Assembly: GCA_048594975.1 (NCBI GenBank)
Contig: JBMDXQ010000163.1
Coordinates: 1 to 31,799 of the forward strand
Direction of reading: 5' to 3'
DNA length: 31,799 nucleotides
From: JBMDXB01 sp048594975
GTDB taxonomy: Bacteria > Acidobacteriota > Vicinamibacteria > Vicinamibacterales > 2-12-FULL-66-21
The stretch's first letter is position 1. The number at the start of each line of letters is the position of its first letter. This document shows positions 14,085-23,953 of this stretch, in pieces. The notes under the pieces are model-generated. The model did not search any database. It was not told the origin of the DNA and saw nothing but the letters and a program-made list of their open reading frames with translations. The position numbers and the translations under genes are program-made.

Positions 14085-16895
14085 CTAGAACCGGAACCGC
14101 ACGCCGAACTCCGCCTGCCGCTGGCTGTTCGGCACGATGGCCGACGGCTGGCCGAAGTTCGAGCTGGTGAAGTCGGAGAAGTAATCGTCGCGGTTGAAGT
14201 TCACGTGGTCGGTCAGGTTGAACACGTCGAACGCCACCTCGAGCGACCGCCGGTCGTCGAAGCGGAAGTGCTTCGACACGCGCATGTCCCAGCTGAAGAA
14301 GTTGCCGGCGCGGAACGAGTTCCGCGGGAACATCTGGCCGGTTGCCGGGTCGATCGCGCGCACCGCGTTGCGCAGTCCGCCAAGCCCGGCGAGGGCGCTG
14401 AACGGCTTGCCGGTGTTGGCCTGCAGCGACGTCGAGTACTGGAAGCCGGCCGGCAGCTGGAACACGGCGCCGGTGGTGAACCGGTGCCGCACGTCGTTCG
14501 GCATCCAGCCCCAGTCGAGCTCCCAGTCGGCGTTCGTGATGTCCGCCGGCTGCGTCCCGAAGTCGTTCGCGATGTTCTTCCCGTAGGTGAGCGAGTACGT
14601 CGAGATCACCGACGCCCGCGGCATGCGCACCTTGCCCGTGAAGTACAGCCCGTCAAATTGCGAGTGGCCGCGGTTGCCTTCGACCAGCATCGCGCCGTAC
14701 TGCGGCGAGAACACGCCCGCCGGCGAGAGCCGCGTGTCGACGTTCTGCGCCGTATTGATGCGCCAGCGGTGGATCTCCTCCTTGCCCTCGACGTGCACGT
14801 AGTCCACGTCGAGCGACAAGTTGGCGTTGAACTGGTGCGCGCCTCCGATGTTGAAATGATGGGCGTAGGGCTGCACCAGGTCCGGCGCGGTCAGGCGCAG
14901 CAGCTGTCCCGCGAAGGTGGGATCCTCGAACGAGCCGCGGATCGCGTCGCGATTGGCCGCATATTCTCCTGGCGTAAACGACGGCGGTGAGGCCGAGACG
15001 AAGAACGTGGGGCTGCTCACCTGGCTCCAGTACTCGTACAGCGTGATGTTCGAGAAGATTTCGTCGTAGTACAGACCATAGCCGCCGCGAATCACCGTGC
15101 GCGCGTCGCCGCGCACGTCGTACGCGAACCCGATGCGAGGCCCGAAGTTGTTCAGGTCCTGCGTACGCTCGGTGCGCGCACCTGCTTCTGCCAGTGCCCG
15201 CAGCGTTACCGTGTCGAACTTGTTCGAGTACGGTCCCGCCTGCACCTCGTACCGCACACCGAGATTGAGCGTCAAGTGCGACGTCGGCTTGTAGTCGTCC
15301 TGGAAGTACACCGAGGTGTACGTCCAGTTGTCGTCGAACGGATCCTCCGCTCCGGCGGAGCCGGTGAATGTGTCCGCGATCGCGTTGAGGTAGGCGTTGA
15401 TGTCGTTGCCTGGCACAGGCGTCGAGAAATTGAAGAACCCGTACAGGGTCGGAACGAAGAAGCCGCCGTAGTGCGACCGGATGATCTCGCCGCCGACCTT
15501 GAAGTCGTGATCGCCCGCCCAGCCTTCCTTTCGGAACGAGAAATCGTCCTTGATCTGCCAGCGCCGCTGGATGGTCTGCTGCGGCGTGTTGACGTTCGCC
15601 CCGAACGTGAAATCCGGCGTCGAGATGGCGGGGTTGCGGTTGTCCTCCGCCCGGATGTTGTTCTCGAAGTTCTGGAACAGCACCAGCACCTCGTTGAGGC
15701 GGTTGGCGCCGATGACGGCGGTGTGCTTGCCGATGACCGAATCGATGACGTTGGTGTTCGTGGCGCCGGCCGAGCGCAGCGTGTTGCCGCCGATGAAGTC
15801 GTGCTCGCGCCGCTGGTCCTCGCGCGCGTAACGCACCATCACCGTCTGGCCGTCGTTCGGCGTGAAGCTCACCTTGCCGGCGAGGAGGTGGTTGCGGAAC
15901 GGCTTCTCGGCCGGCCCCTCCTCCGCAGGGAGGATGCCGCCGGTGGAGATCGTCGCGAAGTCGTCGCGGCGGTTGCGCTCGTAGGCGCCGAAGAAGTGCG
16001 CCCGGTCCCTCTGGATCGGGCCGCCGATGGACCCGCCGAACTGCTGCTGGCTGAACGGCTGCTTCTCCAGGCCCTCTTCCTTCTCGAAGTGCGTCTTCGC
16101 GTTCAGCGCGTCGTCACGCGCGAAGACGAAGCCGCTGCCCGACAGCTGGTTGGTGCCGCTCTTCGTGATCACGTTGACCACGCCGCCGACCGAGCGGCCG
16201 AACTCGGCGCTGTAGCGCTGCGTCGTCACCTTGTATTCCTGGATCGCGTCGGCGCTGAACTGCTGCAGCAGCCCGCGGACGACCCCGTCGTTGTTGTCGC
16301 CCCCATCCACGTTGATGATCACCGACCGGCCGGTCATCGCGCCGTAGCTCACGCCGCCGACCTCCGTCTTCGTCGGGTCGTAGTAGTTCGACTGCCGGGT
16401 GCCGGGCACGAGCAGCGACAGGTCCTGGAACTTGCGGCCGTTCAGCGGAATGTTCTCGACGAGCTGCGACGTGATCACCTGGCCGACGTCCGACTTCGTC
16501 GTCTGCACCATCGGCGTCTCGCCCGAGACGGTCACGGTCTCGGCCACGGCGCCGACCTGCATCGTGAAGTCCACCGTCGTCGCCGTGCCGACCTGCACTT
16601 CGACGCCCGTGTGCGTCGGGGCCGAGAACCCCTGCAACGCGATGCTGAGGTCGTACTTCCCGGCGGGCACCGCGTCGAACCGGTAGGTGCCGGTGGCGCT
16701 CGACATCGTCGTGCGGGTCAGACCGGTTGCGGCGTTCCGTGCCGTGATGGTCGCGCCCGGCACCGCCGCCTTGCTCTGGTCGACCACGCGGCCGTCAATC
16801 GTGCCCGTGTCCGTTTGGGCCAGCCCGGGACGCGGGACGGCAAGCATCACTCCGAGCAGCGTTGCCCAGAGGGAGCAGCGAATCACTCTGGTCAT
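14085..16895 (-). CDS. TonB-dependent receptor, Oar-like, with N-terminal carboxypeptidase-regulatory domain
   Basis: This 936-residue outer-membrane protein has a signal peptide (1-26, ending GLAQ), a CarboxypepD_reg/Ig-like domain (about 29-113: GTIDGRVVDQSKAAVPGATI), a plug domain (about 125-250, with LVENIPLNGRKFQDL and VNVITKSGTNQLSG) and a long beta-barrel to the C-terminus. The final residues VRFRF end in Phe, as outer-membrane proteins need for assembly. Receptors of this type import large ligands such as peptides or oligosaccharides using TonB energy; the ligand cannot be told from sequence. No SusD-like partner gene is present. GGAGG lies 8 bases before the ATG, and an inverted repeat upstream (16965-16985) may be an operator. 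Confidence 0.95.
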   Translation of the reverse strand: MTRVIRCSLWATLLGVMLAVPRPGLAQTDTGTIDGRVVDQSKAAVPGATITARNAATGLTRTTMSSATGTYRFDAVPAGKYDLSIALQGFSAPTHTGVEVQVGTATTVDFTMQVGAVAETVTVSGETPMVQTTKSDVGQVITSQLVENIPLNGRKFQDLSLLVPGTRQSNYYDPTKTEVGGVSYGAMTGRSVIINVDGGDNNDGVVRGLLQQFSADAIQEYKVTTQRYSAEFGRSVGGVVNVITKSGTNQLSGSGFVFARDDALNAKTHFEKEEGLEKQPFSQQQFGGSIGGPIQRDRAHFFGAYERNRRDDFATISTGGILPAEEGPAEKPFRNHLLAGKVSFTPNDGQTVMVRYAREDQRREHDFIGGNTLRSAGATNTNVIDSVIGKHTAVIGANRLNEVLVLFQNFENNIRAEDNRNPAISTPDFTFGANVNTPQQTIQRRWQIKDDFSFRKEGWAGDHDFKVGGEIIRSHYGGFFVPTLYGFFNFSTPVPGNDINAYLNAIADTFTGSAGAEDPFDDNWTYTSVYFQDDYKPTSHLTLNLGVRYEVQAGPYSNKFDTVTLRALAEAGARTERTQDLNNFGPRIGFAYDVRGDARTVIRGGYGLYYDEIFSNITLYEYWSQVSSPTFFVSASPPSFTPGEYAANRDAIRGSFEDPTFAGQLLRLTAPDLVQPYAHHFNIGGAHQFNANLSLDVDYVHVEGKEEIHRWRINTAQNVDTRLSPAGVFSPQYGAMLVEGNRGHSQFDGLYFTGKVRMPRASVISTYSLTYGKNIANDFGTQPADITNADWELDWGWMPNDVRHRFTTGAVFQLPAGFQYSTSLQANTGKPFSALAGLGGLRNAVRAIDPATGQMFPRNSFRAGNFFSWDMRVSKHFRFDDRRSLEVAFDVFNLTDHVNFNRDDYFSDFTSSNFGQPSAIVPNSQRQAEFGVRFRF

Positions 16896-17254
16896 GGAAG
16901 GGGCCTCCAGAGAAGCGGGTAAAGAGGGTCCGTGAAGTTCGGGAAACCCTCGAAGCGACGCCCCGTGGCAAATATTGCGCCACGGCTCAGCGGTTCGTCC
17001 CAGCAGCTAAGTTCTTGATCTCAAATGGGATTCGTCCAGCGGGCCGGGTAGCCAGGTTGAACGGATCCAAGTTCTCGTAGTCGAGTCCTACGGGAGCATG
17101 GAAAGGCTTCTCCGTTTCTGCACGGCGGAGTCGCGTTGGTTAAGAGCCGGGGAGTTCAAGGCACCCCCAGCGTCCCGCCGCCCCGTCCCCGAACGCTTGC
17201 CGGCGGTCAACCGGCCGTCGAGCCGCCACGTCTGATCCGCAGGAGGATCGGACG
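16896..17254. other. Divergent promoter region without a gene
   Basis: This 359-base gap separates the TonB receptor gene (leftward) from a small exported-protein gene (rightward). Apart from the inverted repeat at 16965-16985 and a short AT-richer patch near 17010-17030, I see no structure or gene in it. Confidence 0.5.
16965..16985. promoter_or_regulatory. Inverted repeat, possible operator for the TonB receptor gene
   Basis: CGTGGC (16965-16970) and GCCACG (16980-16985) flank AATATT-containing DNA (AAATATTGC), an unusually AT-rich core for this genome. It lies about 70 bases upstream of the receptor start, where a regulator or polymerase would bind. The role is inferred from position only. 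Confidence 0.35.
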
Positions 17255-17530
17255 ATGCGCAACCGGATCTTTCTCGCAGCGGGTGTCGTCGTTGCCGTGT
17301 TTACTGCGTACCTGGCGGGACAACAAAAGCCGGTGCCCGAAGATCTCGTGGCGTTGCTGAAAGGGGGGCTCGTCCTGTCGGGCGAGAACTTCGGGTTTCA
17401 GATCGAGCGGGCACCCGGGCGTCCGCCAGCCGATCGCGGCTACGTGACCGGCACGTTCGTCGTAAAGATCGACGGCCGATGGGTCGAGGCACGGCCCGCC
17501 GCCGGCATCGTGCCGCTGACGGCGAGATAG
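17255..17530 (+). CDS. Small exported protein of unknown function (91 aa)
   Basis: The ATG follows AGGAGG with 8-base spacing, which supports a real gene. Residues 1-22 (MRNRIFLAAGVVVAVFTAYL) form a signal peptide or N-terminal anchor. The rest is a short soluble domain (PEDLVALLKGGLVLSGENFGF, then GTFVVKIDGRWVEARP) with several likely beta strands. No family is recognised and no cysteines are present. It converges with the PQQ dehydrogenase gene across a hairpin. Confidence 0.72.
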   Translation: MRNRIFLAAGVVVAVFTAYLAGQQKPVPEDLVALLKGGLVLSGENFGFQIERAPGRPPADRGYVTGTFVVKIDGRWVEARPAAGIVPLTAR

Positions 17531-17551
17531 CCGTCGGAAGGGTGGGACGGC

Positions 17552-17576
17552 GGTCGCCGCTCCTGAGGCGGCGACC
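17552..17576. terminator. Terminator-like hairpin between convergent genes
   Basis: GGTCGCCGC (17552-17560) and GCGGCGACC (17568-17576) form a perfect 9-bp stem with a 7-nt loop. It lies between the stops at 17530 and 17591 of convergent genes and could stop transcription from both sides. No T-run follows. Confidence 0.5.
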
Positions 17577-17590
17577 ACCGCGCGCCCCAG

Positions 17591-19078
17591 TTACTGCTTG
17601 CGGCTGATCTTGTAGATCGCGTTGTCCGTGATGGATACGACGTACAGGTTTCCGTCCGGCCCCTGGACGATGTCGGTCGTAGTGCCGAAGCCCCTGCCGA
17701 CGATCAGCGATTCGCTTTCAGTAGGTCCGAACTTCGTGAGGTTGTCGGCGACGCGTTCCGCCAGCCTCGGGTCGGAGACGTCGATCTTCTTCCGGTTCTG
17801 CGTCAGGCGCAGCCGGTAGAGGCTCCCGCCCGTGCCGCCGACTTGCGAAAACGCGCGCGACGATCCGATCCAGAGCGTTCCCTCGTTATCCGCACCGAGC
17901 GCGGTGCCGCGCACGAACGCCGTTCCTGCCGGCCCCGATTCGTACTTCCAGCTCAGCTCCGGGTCGACGTAGACGGCGCCGGGCAGCATGAACAGGCGTT
18001 CCCTCGCCTCGCCGGGCGCGTCGGCAAGCCGCGTCGGCGGGAAGCGGACCTGCTGCAGCGCGCGGCCGAACTCGTTCACCTCGATGTCCTTGTAGTCGAA
18101 GAAGCGGTGCTGCGGCCCCATCAGCTGGATCCAGCCGCCGTTCATACCCGGCACGGCGCGGTTGATTTCGCTGAAGGCATCGTCGCCGTTCTCCGTCTCC
18201 CAGAGATCGCCGGTGTAGGGATCGAACGCCATCCCGAAGCCGTTGCGATGGCCGTACGAGAAGATCTTCTGGATGTTGGCGCCCACCTCGCCGCCCATTG
18301 CAGCGCCGGTGTCGTAGAACGGGTTGTCCACTGGCGACGTCCCGTCGTCGTTCAGCCTGAGGATGACGCCGGAGAGGTGCGCGTTGTCCGGCTCGGGTCC
18401 GCCGAACGTGTCGTCCACGAACGGCGCCGTCTCGAACGGGCCGTTGGGCAGGTTCTGCAGCCAGCCGCGCCGACCCTGGTCGCCCATGAACACGTAGAGT
18501 TTCCCGTCGGGGCCGAACCGCATCACCCCGCCGTTGTGGTTGCCCGCCGGGTTCGGGTTGTTCGTGCCCGTGTGCCCGCCGGCGATCAGGTTGTCGGTCT
18601 GCAGCGCGCGCAGCGCGATGATGGGCCGGTCGAACGTCAGCATCGAGCCATTCCACACGTAGCGGTCCACGCGGTTACCGAGCAGCGGCACCGCGAGGAT
18701 CGCGTTGGTGTCCTGGCCGGTGCTGCTCTCGGTCCAGCGGACGTACACCCATGGCGTGGCGGGGAAGTTCGGGTGCAGGACCAGGCTGAGCAAGCCGCGC
18801 TCCGATGCGGAGTTCACCGCGAGGTCGAGCACCGGCGTTGCCTGGACGGCGCCGTTGGTGACCCGCTTCACCTGGCCCGATGCCTTTTCCAGGACGAAGT
18901 AGTCGTTCGCGGCGAGAAAGACGACGCCGATGGGCTGAGAGATCCCGGTGTCGAGTGCCGTCGTGACCTCCAGGGTCGGATCGAGAATCTCGAGCGGAAT
19001 GGAATCGGCGGCGGGACGAGCGCTCATCAGCAAGCCGGCAACGAGGAGGGAGAGTACGCACTTCACGGGAGCCTTCAT
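17591..19078 (-). CDS. PQQ-dependent sugar dehydrogenase-like protein (glucose/sorbosone dehydrogenase family)
   Basis: This 495-residue exported protein has a signal peptide (1-24: CVLSLLVAGLLMSARPAA) and a six-bladed propeller of the soluble aldose/sorbosone dehydrogenase family. Signature motifs are GLLSLVLHPNF (95-105), NHNGGVMRFGPDGKLYVFMGD (His181 as candidate base), YGHRNGFGMAFDP (275-287), and ENGDD (296-300). Such enzymes oxidise sugars in the periplasm using PQQ and calcium. No PQQ synthesis genes lie in the window. The ATG at 19078 follows GAGG and starts the signal peptide cleanly, so the longer upstream frame is rejected. Confidence 0.92.
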   Translation of the reverse strand: MKAPVKCVLSLLVAGLLMSARPAADSIPLEILDPTLEVTTALDTGISQPIGVVFLAANDYFVLEKASGQVKRVTNGAVQATPVLDLAVNSASERGLLSLVLHPNFPATPWVYVRWTESSTGQDTNAILAVPLLGNRVDRYVWNGSMLTFDRPIIALRALQTDNLIAGGHTGTNNPNPAGNHNGGVMRFGPDGKLYVFMGDQGRRGWLQNLPNGPFETAPFVDDTFGGPEPDNAHLSGVILRLNDDGTSPVDNPFYDTGAAMGGEVGANIQKIFSYGHRNGFGMAFDPYTGDLWETENGDDAFSEINRAVPGMNGGWIQLMGPQHRFFDYKDIEVNEFGRALQQVRFPPTRLADAPGEARERLFMLPGAVYVDPELSWKYESGPAGTAFVRGTALGADNEGTLWIGSSRAFSQVGGTGGSLYRLRLTQNRKKIDVSDPRLAERVADNLTKFGPTESESLIVGRGFGTTTDIVQGPDGNLYVVSITDNAIYKISRKQ

Positions 19079-19320
19079 TTTTGTACCTCGTCTGTGGTTT
19101 TGCGTGCGCTGCCACGCGCGGAGCCGGCAGGGGCATGAGCGCACGCGGGCGCAGAGTTCATCCGCACGTCGGACCGGGGCGATGCGGTGTCGCGATGCGG
19201 CAGTGCAAGCGCGATTCCCGGAAGGCGTCCGGATTCCGGTCCGTTTCGACAGGACGCGCGGCGGGTTCTTTCGATGTGCGAGAACGCTTACGGTTCTCGA
19301 TAGCGTGCGTTCGGATGATC
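19079..19320. other. Upstream region of the dehydrogenase gene
   Basis: No gene is seen. It holds the presumed promoter of the leftward dehydrogenase gene and a 7-bp-arm inverted repeat at 19279-19299 (CGAGAAC, loop GCTTACG, GTTCTCG), which could be an operator or a hairpin. The MITE-like element begins immediately after. Confidence 0.4.
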
Positions 19321-19565
19321 TAGCCCGGAGTATTCATGAACCGCTGCGGTCAAGGCGGCCCGTTCGCGCAGAAAACCCTGGACGCAGGCCGCGCAGACGT
19401 CAGTCGACAAAACGTCGCGGAGCCGCCAGAAATCCGCGTGGGGTGTCTGGGGCCCCACGCTGCCGCCGACACGTCGCCGGAGCGACGTTTTGTCGGCCTA
19501 CGGACGAGGGTTTTCGCAGCGAATGGGCCGAGTTGACCGCAGCGGTCCATGAACAATCCGGGCTA
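19321..19565. mobile_element. MITE-like element with long imperfect terminal inverted repeats
   Basis: The left end from 19321 (TAGCCCGGA..TTCATG) and the reverse complement of the right end from 19565 match at 50 of 59 positions. A further perfect 14-bp inverted repeat (CGACAAAACGTCGC at 19405-19418, complement at 19482-19495) and a central GTGGGG/CCCCAC stem make the whole 245 bp nearly palindromic. CTAG occurs at both junctions (19320-19323 and 19563-19566), which could be a 4-bp target duplication or part of the repeat. There is no transposase inside, so it would be non-autonomous. Confidence 0.7.
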
Positions 19566-19695
19566 GGCGGTCGTCTCGAGGCGGTCGGCGCGGCAATGTC
19601 ATGCCGCCGCTCGGCGCCGTGAGTGCGGTTGCCTGAAATGCCTGTGCTAAGGTATGGGCCGCCCGCAGCTCATCACCCTACCCAGGAGGCCGGCC

Positions 19696-20133
19696 ATGAA
19701 CTCGATCGCTGCGCTGCTGCTGTTCGCGCTACTCCAGCAACCCGGCACCGTCCAGAAACCCGCGGCGGGGCAGCCGTGCACCGGCCCCGCACTCGTCGGG
19801 ACCTGGCAGTTGTTCGAATGGGGCGGCAAGCCGTGGCCCTCCTCGCAGCCCACGGCGTACAAGCACGTCACCCCGACGCATTTCTTCGTCGTCGCGGTAG
19901 ACGCTGAGGGCCTGGCGGCGTACGGTCACGGCGGTCCGTACGAGCTGGCGGCCGGCGGCAAGTACACCGAGTCCATCGTCCACGGGTTCGGCAACCCCTT
20001 CTCGTCGCTGCGCGGAACGAAGGTCACGTTCGAGTGCAGCGTGGAGGGCGAGGTCTGGCACAACGTCGGGCAGATAGGGGACCAGACGTTCGACGAGCGC
20101 TGGAAGCGCGTGAAGGCGGGAGAGGGCAAGTAG
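19696..20133 (+). CDS. Small exported lipocalin-like protein (145 aa)
   Basis: The ATG at 19696 follows CCCAGGAGG with good spacing and is preferred over an in-frame upstream start at 19654. Residues 1-20 form a signal peptide (MNSIAALLLFALLQQPG). The mature part contains LVGTWQLFEWGG, then YKHVTPTHFFVVAVD and DERWKRV, the arrangement of lipocalin-like/DUF4488-type small beta-barrels that start with a G-x-W motif. These may bind small hydrophobic ligands. The family assignment is by motif only. Confidence 0.78.
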   Translation: MNSIAALLLFALLQQPGTVQKPAAGQPCTGPALVGTWQLFEWGGKPWPSSQPTAYKHVTPTHFFVVAVDAEGLAAYGHGGPYELAAGGKYTESIVHGFGNPFSSLRGTKVTFECSVEGEVWHNVGQIGDQTFDERWKRVKAGEGK

Positions 20134-20154
20134 GCCGCCGCGCTCCGCCCCCTC

Positions 20155-21582
20155 TCACACTGCTGCCGGCTGGATGTTCTGGTTCATCCGGAACAGGTTC
20201 TCCGGATCGTACTTCGCCTTCAGCTCCGCCAGCCGCGTGTAGTTCCCTCCGAACGCCGCGGGCACCCTGGCGTCTTCGTCAGCCGGCATGAAGTTCACGT
20301 AGACGGTGCCCAGCGCGTGTGGCGCGAGCGCGTCGAACGTGGTCCGCGCCCAGGCGATGCACTGCTGGTCGTCGGCCGCGCTGTCCCACCGCGTGTGGAC
20401 GTTGACGATGAACTCGGCGTCCCGCCGGCCGAACGCCATCGCGTCGGGCGCCACGCCGGCGATCGCTCCGCCGAGGTGCCCGATGAAGATCTCGCACTGC
20501 GGCGAGGGCAGCGATGACACCGCCTCGATGACGCAGTCGACGGCCGCGTCGCCGATCTCCCGGAGGTCGTGCGATTTCCAGTAGTTGCGCGCGCCGGGCG
20601 TCAGCAGCGGATCGAACGCCTGCTGGAACGCCGCGTACGGCACCGGCCCGATGTGCTCGCCGACGGGCGAACCGAACCGCCGCAGCGGCTCGGCCACGCG
20701 CGCGCCTTCCTCCACGGCACCCGCGTAAACCATCGCGATCACCGCCACCTCGCGGCCGTGCCACTCCGCCGGCAGGAACGGCAGTGGCGGGGCCTGACGA
20801 AACACCAGCCAGCAGGTCAGCTCCTCCGGCGCCGCCGCCACGAACGACCGGTAATGGCGCACGACGTCCCGCGTGGCCGCGAAGGGATGCACGACCAGGC
20901 CGGCGAACACGTCCGGCCCCACCGGGTGCAGCCGGAAATCGAAGGCGGTGACGACGCCGAAGTTGCCGCCTCCGCCGCGCAGCCCCCAGAACAGATCGGC
21001 GTTGTCGGCGGCGCTGGCGTGGCGGATTTCGCCGTCGGCGGTGACCACGTCGGCCGCCAGCAGGTTGTCGATCGTGAGGCCGTACTTCCGCGAGAGCCAG
21101 CCGAAGCCGCCGCCGAGCGTCAGGCCGGCAATCCCGGTCGTCGAGTTGATGCCGAGCGGGGTCGCGAGGCCGTGCGCCTGCGCCGCGGCGTCGAAACCGG
21201 CGAGCGTCACGCCCGGCTCGACCCTCGCGCGTTTCGCCGCCGGATCGACCGTGACCCCGGTCATGCGCGAAAGGTCGACCATCAGCCCGCCTTCGCACAC
21301 CGCGTTGCCGGCGATGTTGTGGCCGCCCCCGCGCACCGACAGCCGCACGCGATGCGCGGCGGCGAAGCGGACGGCGTGCTGGACATCGGCGGCGCTCGTG
21401 CAGCGAGCGATGAGCGCGGGCCGGCGATCCACCATGGCGTTCCAGATGGTGCGGGCTTCTTCGTAGCCGGCACTGCCCGGGCGCAGGAGCGCGCCGCGCA
21501 GATTCTGTTCAAGCTCGTGGATTGCTGCGTCGGGAACGGTCACGGAACCCTGGTTGAGTGCGGCCAGACGGGCGCCGGGCAT
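20155..21582 (-). CDS. FAD-linked oxidoreductase, berberine-bridge-enzyme type
   Basis: This 475-residue cytosolic flavoenzyme has a PCMH-type FAD-binding domain (about 50-225: VRGGGHNIAG, LTLGGGFGWLSRKYG, LFWGLRGGGGNFG) and a substrate domain ending in the BBE motif (NYTRLAELKAKYDPENLFRMN). His88 in RGGGH is the usual site for covalent FAD linkage. The second linkage site (Cys in bicovalent members) is not present in GGGFGWLS, so a single covalent bond is expected. Relatives oxidise sugars, alcohols or secondary metabolites; the substrate is unknown. GGAGGA lies just before the ATG. It is divergent from cysK. Confidence 0.92.
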   Translation of the reverse strand: MPGARLAALNQGSVTVPDAAIHELEQNLRGALLRPGSAGYEEARTIWNAMVDRRPALIARCTSAADVQHAVRFAAAHRVRLSVRGGGHNIAGNAVCEGGLMVDLSRMTGVTVDPAAKRARVEPGVTLAGFDAAAQAHGLATPLGINSTTGIAGLTLGGGFGWLSRKYGLTIDNLLAADVVTADGEIRHASAADNADLFWGLRGGGGNFGVVTAFDFRLHPVGPDVFAGLVVHPFAATRDVVRHYRSFVAAAPEELTCWLVFRQAPPLPFLPAEWHGREVAVIAMVYAGAVEEGARVAEPLRRFGSPVGEHIGPVPYAAFQQAFDPLLTPGARNYWKSHDLREIGDAAVDCVIEAVSSLPSPQCEIFIGHLGGAIAGVAPDAMAFGRRDAEFIVNVHTRWDSAADDQQCIAWARTTFDALAPHALGTVYVNFMPADEDARVPAAFGGNYTRLAELKAKYDPENLFRMNQNIQPAAV

Positions 21583-21641
21583 GGAATCCTCCTCTTCCTG
21601 CCATCCGCAGCCGACGCGGCTGCGGCGAACGAGCGACAGAT

Positions 21642-21647
21642 TCTATA
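21642..21647 (-). promoter_or_regulatory. Candidate -10 hexamer for the FAD oxidoreductase gene
   Basis: On the minus strand this reads TATAGA (within GGTATAGAATC), close to the TATAAT consensus and unusual in such GC-rich DNA. It lies about 60 bases upstream of the oxidoreductase ATG. No clear -35 box is seen. Confidence 0.35.
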
Positions 21648-21765
21648 CCGACTGCGGAGGGTGACTGCTAGCCGTGCGCGGCGGATCCGGCGAGCGCCCG
21701 GGCGTCGTGTGGCGCAGGCGCGGCTGTAAGTCGCGCGAACCTCGCGGCGGGCAACCGCCGTCCGG

Positions 21766-21771
21766 TATCAT
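21766..21771 (+). promoter_or_regulatory. Candidate -10 hexamer for cysK-cysE
   Basis: TATCAT here is the same hexamer as at 7201 and lies 62 bases before the cysK ATG. The -35 position is GC-rich and does not match consensus. Confidence 0.35.
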
Positions 21772-21833
21772 GGTTCCTCGTGCGCCGGCGGGTGCGGCAG
21801 CCGCGTCCGGAGGCGCCCTGACGAGGGACGGAC

Positions 21834-22765
<932 letters not shown>

Positions 22766-22769
<4 letters not shown>

Positions 22770-23692
22770 CGCGGGAGGACGGCGGCGGCGGGCTCAGCGA
22801 CGTGGTCGATCGGCTGTGCGCCGCGCAGGACGACCGGTTCTCGCGCTCGCCGTCCGATCCGCGCATCCTGCTGCCCTCGCGCGAGCCGGTCATCCGGATC
22901 GTCGAGGCGCTCCGCTCGGCGCTGTTCCCCGGCTACTTCGGCGACCGCGAGTTCGACGAGGACAGCGTGCGGTTCCACGTCGGCGCGACGCTGGACCGCG
23001 TGCGCGTCGAGCTGCAGGAGCAGGTGCGGCGCGGTCTCTGTTCCGCCTGCGAGGAGCCCGAGCCGTGGCGGTGTCCGCGCTGCCACACCGAAGCGGAGGT
23101 CGTGGCCCGGACCTTCCTCGGGCGGCTTCCCGAGATCCGCCGGGTGCTCGGCACGGACGTCGAGGCCGCCTACAACGGCGACCCCGCGGCAGGATCCCCG
23201 GCCGAGACGATCCTCTGCTACCCGGGCGTTCTCGCCGTCACCAACTACCGCCTGGCACACGAGCTGTACGAGCTCGGCGTCCGGCTGGTGCCGCGGATGA
23301 TGACCGAGTACGCGCACAGCATCACCGGCATCGACATCCATCCGGGAACGAAGATCGGCGAGCACTTCTTCATCGACCACGGCACCGGCGTCGTCATCGG
23401 CGAGACGGCGGTGATCGGGAACCGGGTGCGGATTTACCAGGGCGTGACGCTCGGCGCGAAGAGCTTTCCGCTGGATGCGCACGGCCACCCGATCAAGGGC
23501 ATCCCGCGCCACCCCATCATCGAAGACGACGTGATCATCTACAGCGGCGCGACGATCCTCGGGCACGTGACCATCGGCGCCAACGCAATCATCGGCGGCA
23601 ACGTCTGGGTCACCTACGACGTGCCGCGCAACGGGCGCGTGAGCCAGGTCGAAGCGCGGCGCAGCGAGTTTGCCGGCGGCGCCGGCATCTGA
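22766..23692 (+). CDS. cysE: Serine O-acetyltransferase with CxxC-x7-CxxC insert
   Basis: This 308-residue enzyme acetylates serine with acetyl-CoA to give the substrate of CysK. The N-terminal helical domain (about 30-170) precedes a left-handed beta-helix (about 185-285) with hexapeptide repeats (IGEHFFIDHGTGVVIGETAVIG). Candidate catalytic residues are His205 (IDHGTG), Asp190 and His249 (PRHPII). Residues 92-106 hold C92xxC95 and C103xxC106, a zinc-ribbon-like pair absent from typical CysE. The chain ends FAGGAGI; a C-terminal Ile is what other CysE proteins insert into CysK to form the cysteine synthase complex. The ATG overlaps the cysK stop (ATGA). Confidence 0.94.
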
Positions 23693-23715
23693 GCGGATCG
23701 GGGCCGAGGCGCACC

Positions 23716-23898
23716 GTGCCCTCAGCGGCCATCGAGATCCTGTCGATCGCGCTGCTCGGCGGCGTCATCTGGACGCTGCGCTTTCTCGTGCCCGCCGCGA
23801 TCCGCACCGGGGACCGGTTCGGGCTCGCCATCGCGATCCTGACCGCGATCCTGTTCCTCGTCGGCTGGCTGCTCGTCGGTATTCCGGCGCGTTCGTGA
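23716..23898 (+). CDS. Small membrane protein (60 aa)
   Basis: A GTG start at 23716, 24 bases after cysE, opens a 60-residue frame with two clear membrane helices (about 6-24: EILSIALLGGVIWTLRFLV; about 35-55: LAIAILTAILFLVGWLLVG) separated by a short charged turn (RTGDRFG). The hydrophobic pattern is unlikely by chance, so I accept it, although no family is recognised and the ribosome binding site is weak. It may be a tail gene of the cysKE operon. Confidence 0.6.
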   Translation: MPSAAIEILSIALLGGVIWTLRFLVPAAIRTGDRFGLAIAILTAILFLVGWLLVGIPARS

Positions 23899-23953
23899 TC
23901 GCGCGCGGTGCTTGGGCGCTCGGAACACGACCGGCCGTTCCGGCGGAGTTGTT

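Noticed and set aside
15276..16922. Long rightward open frame opposite the TonB receptor
   Set aside because: Val/Arg/Asp-rich shadow of a clearly recognised receptor gene.
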